64,000 nt of DNA, from assembly GCA_029222685.1 (NCBI GenBank), contig JARHVB010000027.1, forward strand, positions 104,408 through 168,407, given 5' to 3'. Origin of the DNA: Terripilifer ovatus (GTDB lineage: Bacteria; Pseudomonadota; Alphaproteobacteria; Rhizobiales; Beijerinckiaceae). This document shows positions 25,872 to 35,373 of this stretch, in pieces. The translations under genes and the position numbers were made by a program. The stretch's first letter is position 1, and each line of letters starts with the position of its first letter. The notes below the pieces were generated by a model. That model saw only the letters and a list, made by a program, of their open reading frames with translations. It was not told the DNA's origin and searched no databases.

Positions 25872-27800
25872 TCAGGCTGACAGGTCGGTCATGACATGGC
25901 GACGCAGCAGATGGCCGAAACTGGCCATCCTGTCGGTCGAGCGCTCGATGGCGCGGGTGAGTTCGAGGATCGAGAGCGAGGTCGCCACGTCAAAGCCGCC
26001 GGCGAACACTTGCGCGGTGACGTTGCGTTCGCACGCATCCGCGGCGTGTTCGGCGTCGATGAGCCGAATGACGGCGGCCAGCGCATCCTCGGCATCGGCG
26101 CGGCGTCCCTCCGGAACGTCGGCTGCGGCGGCCAGGCCCGAGGCTGCTGCTTCGGCTCCGGATTCGGCGATCCTGCACAATTCGGCCAGCGCGATCAGCA
26201 GCGCCGGATTGATGCCGGCCGGCGCCAGCGACACGATGAAGGCGGCCTGTTCCAGTTCATCGATGGTTTCCTCGACACGGTCCATCAACTGTTCGATGAC
26301 CGGGCGCGCATTGAGGCGCTTCACCTCCTTGCGGCCTTCAATCGCTATTCGATCCGCCTTCTGTTCGATGCGGCCTGCATAGGCCGCGAGAAGCTTGCCG
26401 TCGGCGGGGCGGCCCGCCTGCAGGGCGGCGATATGATGGGCGAGGGCGGCGGCGATGTCATGCGCCAGTCCCGCCTGGCGCACGACGATCGCCAGCAGCG
26501 TGCTGTCGACACCTTCCAGGCGCCGGACCAGATCGGCTTCGATTTGATCCCGCACCAGCCGGACGGAGCGGCCCGCGACCAGTGCCTCGGTCGAAACGCG
26601 CAGTGTCGTCTTGATGAAGTCGACGGCTGCGTTGCGTCCCAGCGCCTGATCCAGACGCTCGCCGAAACCGATCCGCGTCGGCGCTGCATTCCGCACCGCG
26701 GCACTGATCAATTCGTCACCGCCCAGTTGAATGAACGCCCTGTGCCCAACCCGGTGCCGCGCCGCCCAGCCGAGAATGCCGGCCGCATCGTTCTTGGCGA
26801 CCCAGTTGCGCAGCAGCTTGCGGGCCTTGTTCCAGTCGATCAGGAAGACCAGCGCCGCGCCGACGGCGGTGAGGAACGCATCGCGGTCCCTGGCCGTTGC
26901 CGCTTCATAATGGCCGGTGACGAGATAGAAGTTTCCGTCGTCGCCGAGGCCATCGGCCGCCTGACGGTCGAGGCCGCTCCATTTGGCGGAAAACTCCTCG
27001 AACAGGCCGACAAAGAATTTGGTGCGCGCCCGATGCACATCGGTGTAGGTGACGGTGACCGCATTGTACTGGATGCTGATCACCAGCACATGGGCATCGG
27101 TGGTTCCGATATCGTTCTGGATCAGCAGGCGGTCGCCCGATCGCGTCGCCATCGTATCAAGACCCGGATGGTCGAACTTCAGGGCTCGGGTCTGCTCAAG
27201 CCCCCGCATGAAACTTTCGACAGGCTGGCGATCGTCGGGGCGCAGGCCGAAGACGCGGGCGCCGGCCACGATCTCTTCGGCGCAGCCGGCGGCCAGGCGG
27301 TTGAGCGCCTTGTGCAGATCCATCACGAGGCGATGCAGGCTGTCGACGTCGTTGTCTGCCACGCCGGTCAGCCTGGCGACCCGCGCTGTTTCGATTTCAT
27401 TCGAGGCCTCCAGCGCGCCACTCGTCTGCATTGCCGCGAGGCGCGCGGACATGGCTTCGCCGGCCGGCGGCTCGCCGGTTTTCACCGCGCGGATCATCGT
27501 CGTCACATCGTCGAGAATGTCCTTCATCAATCTGGCGAGATTGGGCGCGGCGATCCGCCCTTCGCCGACGCTGTGCGCGCCGGCAATCAGCGCTGCGATG
27601 GCTGCCGGCGCAATTCCGGCAGCGCGACATTCGGCCTGCAAATCCGGCGCGGGATGGTCCGGCTGGCTGGCGTGATGAACGGCTGCCTGGAGTGCGCTCA
27701 TCCGCACCTTGATGCAGTCGTTGGCGGCAAGCGCTTCCGCGACGAGGGACGGTAACAGGATATCAGCCTGACCGAGCTGTTCGACAATTTGAGACTTCAT
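25872..27800 (-). CDS. conserved 642-residue alpha-helical protein, partner of the PPDK-like gene; function unknown
   Basis: The family was not recognised with certainty. The N-terminal third is helical, the centre (about 215-330) contains a beta-rich segment VLVISIQYNAVTVTYTDVHR followed by FFVGLFEEFSAKWSGL and VTGHYEA, and the C-terminal third (about 440-635) is a long helical bundle with an acidic/basic heptad pattern reminiscent of PhoU/DUF47-like regulators. No signal peptide or membrane helix. It precedes the PPDK-like gene by 8 bp on the same strand, so the two are surely cotranscribed. A role as phosphate acceptor or regulator in that system is inference. Confidence 0.6.
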   Translation of the reverse strand: MKSQIVEQLGQADILLPSLVAEALAANDCIKVRMSALQAAVHHASQPDHPAPDLQAECRAAGIAPAAIAALIAGAHSVGEGRIAAPNLARLMKDILDDVTTMIRAVKTGEPPAGEAMSARLAAMQTSGALEASNEIETARVARLTGVADNDVDSLHRLVMDLHKALNRLAAGCAEEIVAGARVFGLRPDDRQPVESFMRGLEQTRALKFDHPGLDTMATRSGDRLLIQNDIGTTDAHVLVISIQYNAVTVTYTDVHRARTKFFVGLFEEFSAKWSGLDRQAADGLGDDGNFYLVTGHYEAATARDRDAFLTAVGAALVFLIDWNKARKLLRNWVAKNDAAGILGWAARHRVGHRAFIQLGGDELISAAVRNAAPTRIGFGERLDQALGRNAAVDFIKTTLRVSTEALVAGRSVRLVRDQIEADLVRRLEGVDSTLLAIVVRQAGLAHDIAAALAHHIAALQAGRPADGKLLAAYAGRIEQKADRIAIEGRKEVKRLNARPVIEQLMDRVEETIDELEQAAFIVSLAPAGINPALLIALAELCRIAESGAEAAASGLAAAADVPEGRRADAEDALAAVIRLIDAEHAADACERNVTAQVFAGGFDVATSLSILELTRAIERSTDRMASFGHLLRRHVMTDLSA

Positions 27801-27909
27801 GGCTCACCGACTGGAGTTCGATGCGCCTATATTTCGTGCCTTCGTGACGGTGTCATTGCGCCAGATCATTCATGAAAATGTCATATAGCGCCGGGGGAAA
27901 AGGCCTGCG

Positions 27910-28626
27910 TCAGAAGGCCAGTTGTCCGCCATCGACGGGAATGACGACGCCGGAAACGCCGGAGGCCCGTTCCGAACACAGAAAGCAGATGACCTCGGCG
28001 ACTTCCTGTGGCGTGACGAGCCGTCCGAACGGCGTAAAGCCCTGAACTGCCTGGTTGCCGCCTTGCCGCGCTCGCAGCATGGAGCCTTCGCCGGCCATCG
28101 GCTGCGAGACGAAACCGGGTGCGACGCAATTGACGCGCACCTCGCGCGGCGCAAGCGCCACCGCGAAGTTGCGCGTCAAGGCCTCGACGCCGGCCTTGCT
28201 GGCGACATAGGCCGACGATCCCTTGGCGCGGCCCATCATGGCGGTGACGCTGCTGAGCATGACGATGGCGCCATGATCGGCGATACGCGAGACCGCAGCG
28301 TCGCACATCCTGGCGACGCCCTTGAGATTGATGTCGAGCACAGACTGAAAACGCTCCTCGTCATAGCTGCCGACAGTGGTCTCCAGCAGAATGCCATGGG
28401 CATTGACGAGCGCCTGTACGGTGCCCAGCGAGGCGGCGAGATCGAGGACAGCGTTGATGCTCGCAATCGAGGTGACATCGAGTTTTGCGAAGTGCAGGTT
28501 TTTCGGCAGATCGGCCGGCTCGGCGAGATCGGCGGCGACCACCGTCCAGCCCTGGGCCAGCAGGCAGGTGCAGACAGCCCCACCGATCGAACCGGTTCCG
28601 CCCGTGACAATGGCAACTTTGGTCAT
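27910..28626 (-). CDS. SDR family oxidoreductase
   Basis: A 238-residue short-chain dehydrogenase with TGGTGSIG (8-15), NAHG at 75-78 (variant of NNAG), Ser125/Ser126, Tyr140 and Lys144 in YVASK, and a C-terminal VIPVDGGQLAF typical of the classical subfamily. It lies 16 bp downstream of the MHS transporter gene, so uptake and first oxidation of the same compound is likely. The divergent LysR gene at 30087 probably controls both. Confidence 0.88.
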   Translation of the reverse strand: MTKVAIVTGGTGSIGGAVCTCLLAQGWTVVAADLAEPADLPKNLHFAKLDVTSIASINAVLDLAASLGTVQALVNAHGILLETTVGSYDEERFQSVLDINLKGVARMCDAAVSRIADHGAIVMLSSVTAMMGRAKGSSAYVASKAGVEALTRNFAVALAPREVRVNCVAPGFVSQPMAGEGSMLRARQGGNQAVQGFTPFGRLVTPQEVAEVICFLCSERASGVSGVVIPVDGGQLAF

Positions 28627-28642
28627 GATGGCCTCTCTAGAT

Positions 28643-29947
28643 TTAGCGTAGGCGTCTGTGGGCCGTTTCGCGGATGGTCAGCAAGGTTACGCCGGTAAAC
28701 AGGGCGGCGGCGACCACATAATAGGCCGGGGCCACGGGCGAACCTGTCTTCTCGATGAGAATGGTCGAGATGAAGGGCGCGAAGCCGCCGAACACCGTGA
28801 CCGCGATGGCCGAAGAGATGCCGACCAGGGTGGCGCGCTGATGGGTCGAAAACAATTCCGCGATCGCCGCCGGACCGACGCCGGCGATCATCGCCGTCAA
28901 AACCGACAGCACCATCTGGATCAACAGGATGGTGCCGAACCCGGGCTGCCCGACAATGAGCCCGTAGAGCGGGATGGGGAGCACGATGAAGCCGATTGTG
29001 CTGAGCCCCATCATGATGCGCCGGCCGGCCCTGTCCGAAATGGCGCCGGCCACGGGGATGAGCAGCACGGCGAGCATGGTGGAGATGGCTGTCGACCACA
29101 GCGCTTCCTTCGGCGTCAGGCCGCCGTAGCGCTGCGTATACGTGTTCATGTAGACCATCGCCGCGAAGGCGGTGACCGTCCACAAGGTGACGATGCCGAC
29201 CGATTGAAACACCGACATGAGAGTCGAGGTTTGAGCCACATCTGCATCCTGCTCTTTTTCTGACGGCGGATGTTGAAACCGCGGCGTCTCTTCCACATTG
29301 CGCCGCATGTAGAGCGCGACGAAGGCGAGCAGGCCGCCGGCAAGGAATGGCACGCGCCAACCCCAGTCATCCATCTGCTGCGTTGTCAGCGAGGTCGACA
29401 GTATCGCCACGACGGCCGAGCCGAAGAGCAGGCCGCCATATGTCCCGACCTGGTGGAAGCTGGCGAAGAAACCTCGCCGCGATTCCGGCGCCCATTCGAT
29501 GAGGAAGGCTGCGGCGCCGCCGAACTCCGCGCCTGCCGAGAGGCCTTGCAACAGGCGGGCGAACACGATGATGATCGGTGCTGCAATACCGATGGTCTGA
29601 AACGTCGGCGAGACACCGATCAGCACCGATGCACCGGCCATCAGAAACATCGCCAGCAGCAGGACAAATTTGCGGCCCCTGACGTCGGCAAGCCGGCCGA
29701 AGATGACCGCACCCAGCGGACGCGCGAAGAAGCCGACGCCGAATGCCGCGAACGTTGCCAGCAGGGCTGCGCTTTCGTTCTGGGACGGAAAAAAGTGTCT
29801 GGCGAGAATTGCGACGACAAAGCCATACACGGTGAAATCATACCATTCGAGGATATTCCCGAGACTGGCGATGACGACGGAGCGCCGGGCTTTCGACGCC
29901 CCGGGCACGGAATAATCCGCCGTCATCGTCTGATTTTGAACGGTCAT
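28643..29947 (-). CDS. MFS metabolite:H+ symporter (MHS family, KgtP/ShiA-like)
   Basis: A 434-residue, 12-helix transporter. The TM1 block SLGNILEWYDFTVYGF and the loop motif GRLADVRGRKFVLLL, together with FASFHQVGTYGGLL, are diagnostic of the metabolite:H+ symporter family, which takes up dicarboxylates, shikimate, proline/betaine or aromatic acids. The start at 29947 is preceded by GGAGGGGG; the frame is open to 30010. It forms an operon with the SDR gene and is divergent from a NodD/NahR-like LysR regulator, a typical catabolic layout. Substrate not determined. Confidence 0.87.
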   Translation of the reverse strand: MTVQNQTMTADYSVPGASKARRSVVIASLGNILEWYDFTVYGFVVAILARHFFPSQNESAALLATFAAFGVGFFARPLGAVIFGRLADVRGRKFVLLLAMFLMAGASVLIGVSPTFQTIGIAAPIIIVFARLLQGLSAGAEFGGAAAFLIEWAPESRRGFFASFHQVGTYGGLLFGSAVVAILSTSLTTQQMDDWGWRVPFLAGGLLAFVALYMRRNVEETPRFQHPPSEKEQDADVAQTSTLMSVFQSVGIVTLWTVTAFAAMVYMNTYTQRYGGLTPKEALWSTAISTMLAVLLIPVAGAISDRAGRRIMMGLSTIGFIVLPIPLYGLIVGQPGFGTILLIQMVLSVLTAMIAGVGPAAIAELFSTHQRATLVGISSAIAVTVFGGFAPFISTILIEKTGSPVAPAYYVVAAALFTGVTLLTIRETAHRRLR

Positions 29948-30020
29948 TCTGATTCCCCCCTCCGGGTCTCTTATTCGGGGGAGATTGCAGGCCTTCGTTT
30001 CAACACTCAAATTAATATTG

Positions 30021-30034
30021 ATAATAGGTATTAT
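30021..30034. promoter_or_regulatory. AT-rich dyad, putative LysR site
   Basis: ATAATA and TATTAT flank GG (30021-30034) in the AT-rich 139-bp region between the MHS transporter and LysR genes. Position and symmetry suit binding of the divergent LysR regulator; the classical T-N11-A pattern is not exact here. Confidence 0.4.
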
Positions 30035-30086
30035 TGATTTAATGAATTAAAGTGCCATTTTCCTGGGCTTTTGCCGGAGCGGTGCC

Positions 30087-31004
30087 ATGATCAATCCGAA
30101 TACGTTCGACCTGAACCTTCTGCGCATCTTTGAGGCACTGATGAAAGACGGGAGCGTCTCTGTCGCCGCCGATCGCCTCGGCCTGTCGCAACCGGCGGTC
30201 AGCAATGCGCTCAACAGGTTTCGCGAACTGCTGGGCGATCCGCTTTTCGTGCGGACGCGCAACGGCATGGAGCCGACGGCGCTTGCGTTGAACCTGCGCG
30301 ATCCTTTCCAGCACAGCCTCGCGACCATCCGCGCGGCGCTGCGCCAGAGCCTGGCATTCGAGCCTGCCGTGTCGGACCGGACCTTCACCCTCATTATGGT
30401 CGATGTCGGGGAGATCACCTTTCTGCCGCATCTGATGGCGACGATTTCCGCGGCGGCGCCCTCGATAAGCCTGCGTGTCCTGGAACTGGGGCGCGAGGAC
30501 TACGAAGACTATCTCGAAAGCGGATCGGCGGATATGGCGATCGGCCGCGTCACCCTGCGCGACAGTTTCCGCTCGCAACAACTGATCACCAGTCCCTATG
30601 TGGTGATCCTCGACAGCAATCATCCGAGCATAGACATCGCGCCCGATCGCACGCGGTCAATCACTTACGAAGCCTATCTTGCAGCCCGCCACATAGCGGT
30701 TCTTCCGCGTGGCGCAACGGGCAATCCTGTCGACAGAGCGCTGACGCGCGATGCGAAGGAGCGGCAGGTGGCGCTCTCCATCCCTCACACCATGGTTCTG
30801 TCGGCCATTCTGCCCGGCACGGGGATGATCGCCACCGTGCCGGAAACATGCGTGCGCGCTCTTTGCAGCGATGGCCGTCTGTGCAGCGTGACGCTGCCGT
30901 TCGACGCCGAGCCGAGCCATGTGTTGTTGTGGTGGCACAAGCGGCACGAAGAGGATGCAGGCCATCGCTGGCTGCGCACGCTGATCGCAAGTACGCCGCA
31001 CTAA
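30087..31004 (+). CDS. LysR family regulator, NodD/NahR-like
   Basis: A 305-residue LysR protein. The N-terminal winged helix reads DLNLLRIFEALMKDGSVSVA, then AADRLGLSQPAVSNALNRFR, and the block DPLFVRTRNGMEPT places it in the NodD/NahR/LinR branch, whose members respond to aromatic compounds or flavonoids. The C-terminal two-lobed effector domain is complete. It is divergent from the MHS transporter/SDR operon and most likely activates it. The inducer is not known. Confidence 0.9.
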   Translation: MINPNTFDLNLLRIFEALMKDGSVSVAADRLGLSQPAVSNALNRFRELLGDPLFVRTRNGMEPTALALNLRDPFQHSLATIRAALRQSLAFEPAVSDRTFTLIMVDVGEITFLPHLMATISAAAPSISLRVLELGREDYEDYLESGSADMAIGRVTLRDSFRSQQLITSPYVVILDSNHPSIDIAPDRTRSITYEAYLAARHIAVLPRGATGNPVDRALTRDAKERQVALSIPHTMVLSAILPGTGMIATVPETCVRALCSDGRLCSVTLPFDAEPSHVLLWWHKRHEEDAGHRWLRTLIASTPH

Positions 31005-31073
31005 TGTCCGGCTGAAAACCATGCGATGCCGGGCGAAGCATCGCCGGATCATCGATTGGGATATCCGGAGCTC

Positions 31074-32288
31074 TTATTTCAGACTATCGAACCAGGTCTT
31101 CCATTGCGGAATGGCCGTCGCGTAGGTGCCGCGGTGGCTGGTCTGGCCGGTGGAGATCGCCTCGATCTTGGTGTTTCCGCTGCCGATGGCGCGCTGGTAG
31201 GTCATGACGATCTGTCCAAGGCCGGTGCTGATGGCTTCGTCCGCTTCGCCGTAATAGTTGCGCACCGGGCTCCTGATGATCCAGCGATAGGCATTTGCTT
31301 TCTCAAGCACGAGCCGGCCGTAGGCCGAGGCGGCGAAGAACTGCGGATCGAAATATTCGGTACGGACGAGTTTGCGCAGATCCGTTGGAATCTGCGCGGC
31401 GTCGAACGGCTGCTTCTCGTAAGCTTTGCGGGAGACGTCGTAATAGGCGTCGTTGAGCAGCGAGCGGGCCAGCCCGGGCACGCCGTAATAATTTTCGAAG
31501 GCAAAGGACGAGAGAATGAACAGAGTGGGAACCCAGTCCGCATCGTTCTTGCGGGGGAAGTCGAGAAAGCCGCTTAGCGCGACAAACACATCGGCCGGTG
31601 CGCTGGCGGTCGCCGCGGCGGCGACAGGCACGCCCGCGCTCTCCAGCTTCTCGAGAAAGGCCATGGTAACGAAGCCGCCTTGCGACCAGCCGCCGATGAA
31701 CAGCTTCGGCGCCGTGAGTTTCATCTGGTCGAGAACGGCGCGACTGGCCATCACCATGTCGTAGGTCGCCTGCTGGTGGCTGCCCTTGACCATGTAGCCT
31801 TCCGGTTCCTTCGACTGGCCCATGCCGAAATAATCGGCGCCGATGACGACATAGCCCTGGCCGGCGAACTGGGCGAGCGCCAGTTGCGTCTCGGGGGACT
31901 GATCGGGGAAGGAGGGAACCTGCTCTTTCCCGTACACGGTGCCGTGCTGGTAGGAGAACATGGGAAAGCTGGTATCGCTTGTGTCGGGAATGGCGAGCAG
32001 GCCGGTGGCAATCGTCGGCTTGTTGCCCATCTCCGGGATGACGGATGCATAAGTGACGCGGTAGAGCCGCACCGCATTGCGCGCCGGCGTATAGGTGACC
32101 GTCACGCCAAAGAATTTCGGCGTGTCGGTTTTGAGAATCTGATTGAGCTTGTCCGCATCCCAGCGGCCGATGAGTTCGTAGCTGACGCCTGAAGTGACCT
32201 GCACCTGGTCTGCACGAGCCAACTGGCTCGATGCCGCGACGCCGAGAAAGAGTGCGATGGTTGCAAGAGTTTTGACCAAGCGTGGCAC
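31074..32288 (-). CDS. secreted alpha/beta hydrolase (lipase-like)
   Basis: A roughly 404-residue exported hydrolase. A signal peptide (VKTLATIALFLGVAASSQL, then ARA-D) is followed by a hydrolase domain with the oxyanion-hole HGT motif in SYQHGTVYG, nucleophile Ser202 in GGWSQGG, and a candidate catalytic His in QTSHRG near the end. The YYGEADEAIS segment may supply the acid. The start at GTG 32288 was preferred because AGGAG lies 6 nt upstream; an alternative is TTG at 32309. It resembles secreted lipases/esterases that act on bulky esters. No neighbouring gene suggests the substrate. Confidence 0.8.
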   Translation of the reverse strand: MPRLVKTLATIALFLGVAASSQLARADQVQVTSGVSYELIGRWDADKLNQILKTDTPKFFGVTVTYTPARNAVRLYRVTYASVIPEMGNKPTIATGLLAIPDTSDTSFPMFSYQHGTVYGKEQVPSFPDQSPETQLALAQFAGQGYVVIGADYFGMGQSKEPEGYMVKGSHQQATYDMVMASRAVLDQMKLTAPKLFIGGWSQGGFVTMAFLEKLESAGVPVAAAATASAPADVFVALSGFLDFPRKNDADWVPTLFILSSFAFENYYGVPGLARSLLNDAYYDVSRKAYEKQPFDAAQIPTDLRKLVRTEYFDPQFFAASAYGRLVLEKANAYRWIIRSPVRNYYGEADEAISTGLGQIVMTYQRAIGSGNTKIEAISTGQTSHRGTYATAIPQWKTWFDSLK

Positions 32289-32419
32289 CGGCTGCTCCTG
32301 ACGACTCAATGGCGATATGTGCTCAGGCCGGATACGATGCGGGGCAGGCGAGGGTCAATCGACACATTGTCGACATGGTTCATTTTCGATTGCGCGCGGC
32401 ACAGGCGCCGGCCTGGCTT

Positions 32420-33256
32420 TCACAGCATCGGCAGGCCGCGGGGTTTGGCGCCCCTGGGAAATGCCTCGTCGATGCGTTTCACTGCATCGTCGCTGAGGTC
32501 AAGGTCGCCGGCGCCGGCATTCTGCGCGGCGTGCGCCGCGCTCGATGCCTTGGGGATGACGAAGCTGCGGCGGGCGAGCCATGCCAAGGCGACCTGACGG
32601 GCTGTCGCGTCATGGGCTGTCGCGATCTCGGCGAGCAGCCGTCCGCCCGGCGTGTTCGCGGCGGGAAACGCACCCGGACCGAAGGGCGTGTAGGCGACCA
32701 CGGCGACGCCGTTGTGCTCGCACCAAGGCAGGACGGCATGCTCGATGCTGCGCTCGCGCAGATGGTAGAGCACCTGGTTGCAGGCGATCCTGCCGGGTCC
32801 GGCGATCGCCAGCGCTTCGTCGAGGTCGGCCACGTCGAAATTGCTGACGCCCCAGGAACGTATTCTGCCGGCGCGCACGAGGTCTTCGAAGCCTTCGATG
32901 GTCGCCGCCAGTGGATGGCGGCCGCGCCAATGCAGCAGATAGCAATCGAGGTAATCGGTTCCCAGCCGCGCGAGCGAACGTTCGCAGGCGGCGATGACGC
33001 CTGTGCGAGAGGCATTCTGCGGCAGCACTTTCGAAACCAGGAAAAGCGCGTCGCGCCGCTGGCCTTTCATCGCATCGGCAATGACGAGTTCGGCATCGCC
33101 GTACATCTCGGCGGTGTCGATGTGCGTCATCCCATCGTCGATGCCGCGGCGCAGCGCCGCAACAGCGGCGGCCCGATTGCTCTCGTCAATTTTCCAGGTT
33201 CCCTGGCCGATGATCGAGACATCGTGCAAACCGCTTCCGAACCGACGCTGCTGCAT
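32420..33256 (-). CDS. aldo/keto reductase
   Basis: A 278-residue (alpha/beta)8 reductase with the tetrad in place: Asp and Tyr in IDTAEMYGDAE, Lys in FLVSKVLP and His in YLLHWRG. The C-terminal block VIPKASSAAHAAQN is the NADP 2'-phosphate binding region. It is the last gene of a three-gene unit (PPOX, epimerase, AKR) and follows the epimerase by 12 bp. The unit is divergent from a TetR gene. Substrate unknown, likely an aldehyde or ketone. Confidence 0.88.
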   Translation of the reverse strand: MQQRRFGSGLHDVSIIGQGTWKIDESNRAAAVAALRRGIDDGMTHIDTAEMYGDAELVIADAMKGQRRDALFLVSKVLPQNASRTGVIAACERSLARLGTDYLDCYLLHWRGRHPLAATIEGFEDLVRAGRIRSWGVSNFDVADLDEALAIAGPGRIACNQVLYHLRERSIEHAVLPWCEHNGVAVVAYTPFGPGAFPAANTPGGRLLAEIATAHDATARQVALAWLARRSFVIPKASSAAHAAQNAGAGDLDLSDDAVKRIDEAFPRGAKPRGLPML

Positions 33257-33268
33257 CCTAACGTTCCT

Positions 33269-34186
33269 TCATTTCGGCGAGCACTGCATCTCAATCAAGG
33301 ACCGCCATCCTTCGCGGACACTCGGAAATTTCGGCGTCCAGCCGGTTGCTTCCTTCAGCTTGCGGTTGGAGAGGCGAAGCGAGCGTGCCATCGTCGGCCC
33401 GACCGTCCCCAGCAGCGGTGCGGTCCAGCCCGGCAGGAATCGGGGCTGACCGACGCCGAGCGCTGCGGCCAGCGAGCCGAAATAAACCGCGCGCCTGACC
33501 GGCTCGTCGTCTCCCACATTATAGGCGCCGGCCGGAGCCTTCAAGGCGGCGACAACGGCCGCGGCAGCGTCATCATGCGAGACCGATGAAATGAACCGCT
33601 TAGAACCGCCGGGCAATAGTGCCCAGCCCCTGCGAAGACCGTCGATATAGGCATGCACCTGCATCGCATCCGGGCCGTAGAAGGCCGCGAAGCGCAGGAT
33701 CACGCCTGTCCGGTCGCCAGTGGAAAATGTTGCGACCGACCGTTCGGCATCGAGCAAAGTCGCATTGTAGCCGGCAGGCGCCAGCGGCGTTTGTTCGCCG
33801 ATCCAGCGGTCGGCCTGATCGGGATAAGCGGGTGCGAACGATTCCTGGATGAAGGTGGTGACACCGCCATTGCGCGCCGCCGCGACCAGATTGGCGACGC
33901 CTTCGCTTCGGATGCGGTCGTTCAAGCGCCAGGCGCTTCGAAACATCATCTTCACGCTGGACGAGGGCATGTGCGTCGCCAGGTTGATGAGAACATCGTG
34001 GCCGGCAACGGCGCGGTTGAGCGCATCCGGATCGAACAGGTCCGCGACGGCGAGTTGTGCTCCTGCCGGCAGTTGATGTGTGAGGGAATGGCGCGTCAAC
34101 GCGGTGACCGTGTGTCCTTGCGCCAGGAGCAGGGGAATGACCCGCCGGCCGATGACGCCGGTGGCTCCGCTAACCAGAATACGCAT
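33269..34186 (-). CDS. NAD-dependent epimerase/dehydratase family protein
   Basis: A 305-residue extended SDR-like protein with the Rossmann loop GATGVIG at the N-terminus (MRILVSGATGVIG), and the typical DLFDPDALNRAVAGHDVLINLA strand. The usual YxxxK is not obvious; the segment APAGYNATLLDAERSV has Tyr but no Lys four residues later, so it may be an atypical reductase or NmrA-like sensor. The start at 34186 lies within the end of the PPOX gene (17-nt overlap), which indicates cotranscription. Confidence 0.78.
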   Translation of the reverse strand: MRILVSGATGVIGRRVIPLLLAQGHTVTALTRHSLTHQLPAGAQLAVADLFDPDALNRAVAGHDVLINLATHMPSSSVKMMFRSAWRLNDRIRSEGVANLVAAARNGGVTTFIQESFAPAYPDQADRWIGEQTPLAPAGYNATLLDAERSVATFSTGDRTGVILRFAAFYGPDAMQVHAYIDGLRRGWALLPGGSKRFISSVSHDDAAAAVVAALKAPAGAYNVGDDEPVRRAVYFGSLAAALGVGQPRFLPGWTAPLLGTVGPTMARSLRLSNRKLKEATGWTPKFPSVREGWRSLIEMQCSPK

Positions 34187-34715
34187 TGGATTTTCCGCCC
34201 TTCGAATGGCGATCGCCGAAGCGCCAGCTGCCTTCGGCATCCCGCACGAGTTCTGTGGTCTGCAATCCGAACGGCTCCGGCGTGACGCCGCGAATCCACA
34301 GTTCCATCCGCTCGGCGGCAACCTCGATGAAAGCTGCGTTCGCCCGCTCTGTCTCGGTCGGGAAATACGTGTCGTAAGCATGCTTCCAAAGCCGGTTCAC
34401 CTCGGATGCGCGCTCGACCAGCGTGGCAGCGCCGGTCAACGACACGTAAGCTTCGGTTGGATCATGCTGGAAGATGAGCCCGACCTTGCCGGCGCCGCGG
34501 ATGTCAGCCGCCTTGCGCGAGCGGCTGCCGGTTATGAAACGGATGTTCCAGCCGTCCGGGTCGGAGATCACATGTCCCATGGGCCGTGCATGGGCGGCGC
34601 CGGTGACCAGCCAGCAATAGCGGACATGTGCGATCGTTTTGGCGGCGGCTGCGAGAAGCCGGCTGACGTCCTCATCGTCGCGCGCGTTCTCCTGTCGTGA
34701 CATAGCTCGTGACAT
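34170..34715 (-). CDS. pyridoxamine 5'-phosphate oxidase family (PPOX, split-barrel) protein
   Basis: A roughly 181-residue FMN-binding split barrel protein of general-stress-protein-26 type: ARPMGHVISDPDGWNIRFITG, SRKAADIRGAGKVGLIFQHDP and AYVSLTGAATLVE are the typical strands. Such proteins bind FMN, F420 or heme and are often redox-related; the pyridoxine function is not implied. The ATG at about 34715 has GGAGG upstream. It heads the unit PPOX-epimerase-AKR and is divergent from the TetR gene. Confidence 0.82.
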   Translation of the reverse strand: MSRAMSRQENARDDEDVSRLLAAAAKTIAHVRYCWLVTGAAHARPMGHVISDPDGWNIRFITGSRSRKAADIRGAGKVGLIFQHDPTEAYVSLTGAATLVERASEVNRLWKHAYDTYFPTETERANAAFIEVAAERMELWIRGVTPEPFGLQTTELVRDAEGSWRFGDRHSKGGKSNAYSG

Positions 34716-34773
34716 GGGCAAAACCTCCATCAGGCGATGTGACGATTGCCGAATACAGCGTCTTGACCTGAAA

Positions 34774-34792
34774 GTCTAGACCGAATAGTCTA
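34774..34792. promoter_or_regulatory. putative TetR operator, repeated AGTCTA
   Basis: GTCTAGAC (34774-34781, self-complementary) and TAGTCTA (34786-34792) lie directly before the TetR ATG at 34798. The repeated AGTCTA within a divergent intergenic region suggests the operator for the TetR protein, which would then repress itself and the PPOX operon. Inferred from sequence symmetry only. Confidence 0.4.
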
Positions 34793-34797
34793 CAAAA

Positions 34798-35373
34798 ATG
34801 GGACGGGCGCTTTTCGACAACGCAGACTTTATCGAAGCGGCGCGGGCGCTGGCCTGCGAACGCGGGCCTGGCGCCGTGACGGTCGATTCCATCACGCAAC
34901 GGCTGGGCGCGCCGAAAGGTTCGTTCTATCATCGCTTTGCATCGCGTGACGCGCTGCTTGGAGAGCTGTGGCTGACAACCGTGCTCGCCTATCAGCAGGG
35001 ATTTGTCGCTGCCATCGAGGCCGGCGACGGGCTTGCCGCGGCGCTTCACACGCCGGCCTGGGCGCGGCAGCATACGGACGATGCCCGGTTGCTGCTGCTC
35101 CACAGCCGCCATGATTTTGCGCAGGGAGACTGGCCCGCCGCTCTCAAGCGCGGCGTGCAGGATCAGGCGCAGCGGTTCGAGGCCTGCCTTAACCGCTTTG
35201 CGCGCGAGACCTTCGGCCGTGCCGGCCCGGCGCAGCTCAAGCGCGCCACGTTCGTGCTGGCGGAAGTTCCGGTCGCCGCCGTAAGGGGATATTTGCAGCG
35301 TCGCGAACCGCCGCCGAAGCTGGTCGACGAGCTGATAACGAAAACATATCATGCGATCGTCGGAGATCAGTGA
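34798..35373 (+). CDS. TetR/AcrR family transcriptional regulator
   Basis: A 191-residue regulator. The N-terminal domain carries DFIEAARALACERGPGAVTV and the helix-turn-helix DSITQRLGAPKGSFYHRF; the C-terminal part is helical with WARQHTDDARLLLLHSR. The gene is divergent from PPOX-epimerase-AKR and almost certainly regulates it. No ribosome-binding site is visible in the bases before ATG, so translation initiation may be weak or leaderless. Confidence 0.87.
   Translation: MGRALFDNADFIEAARALACERGPGAVTVDSITQRLGAPKGSFYHRFASRDALLGELWLTTVLAYQQGFVAAIEAGDGLAAALHTPAWARQHTDDARLLLLHSRHDFAQGDWPAALKRGVQDQAQRFEACLNRFARETFGRAGPAQLKRATFVLAEVPVAAVRGYLQRREPPPKLVDELITKTYHAIVGDQ

Noticed and set aside
25896..27755. 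619-codon plus-strand open frame
   Set aside because: Antisense to the partner gene of the PPDK-like protein; no signature, and the minus-strand frame has better start and operon context.
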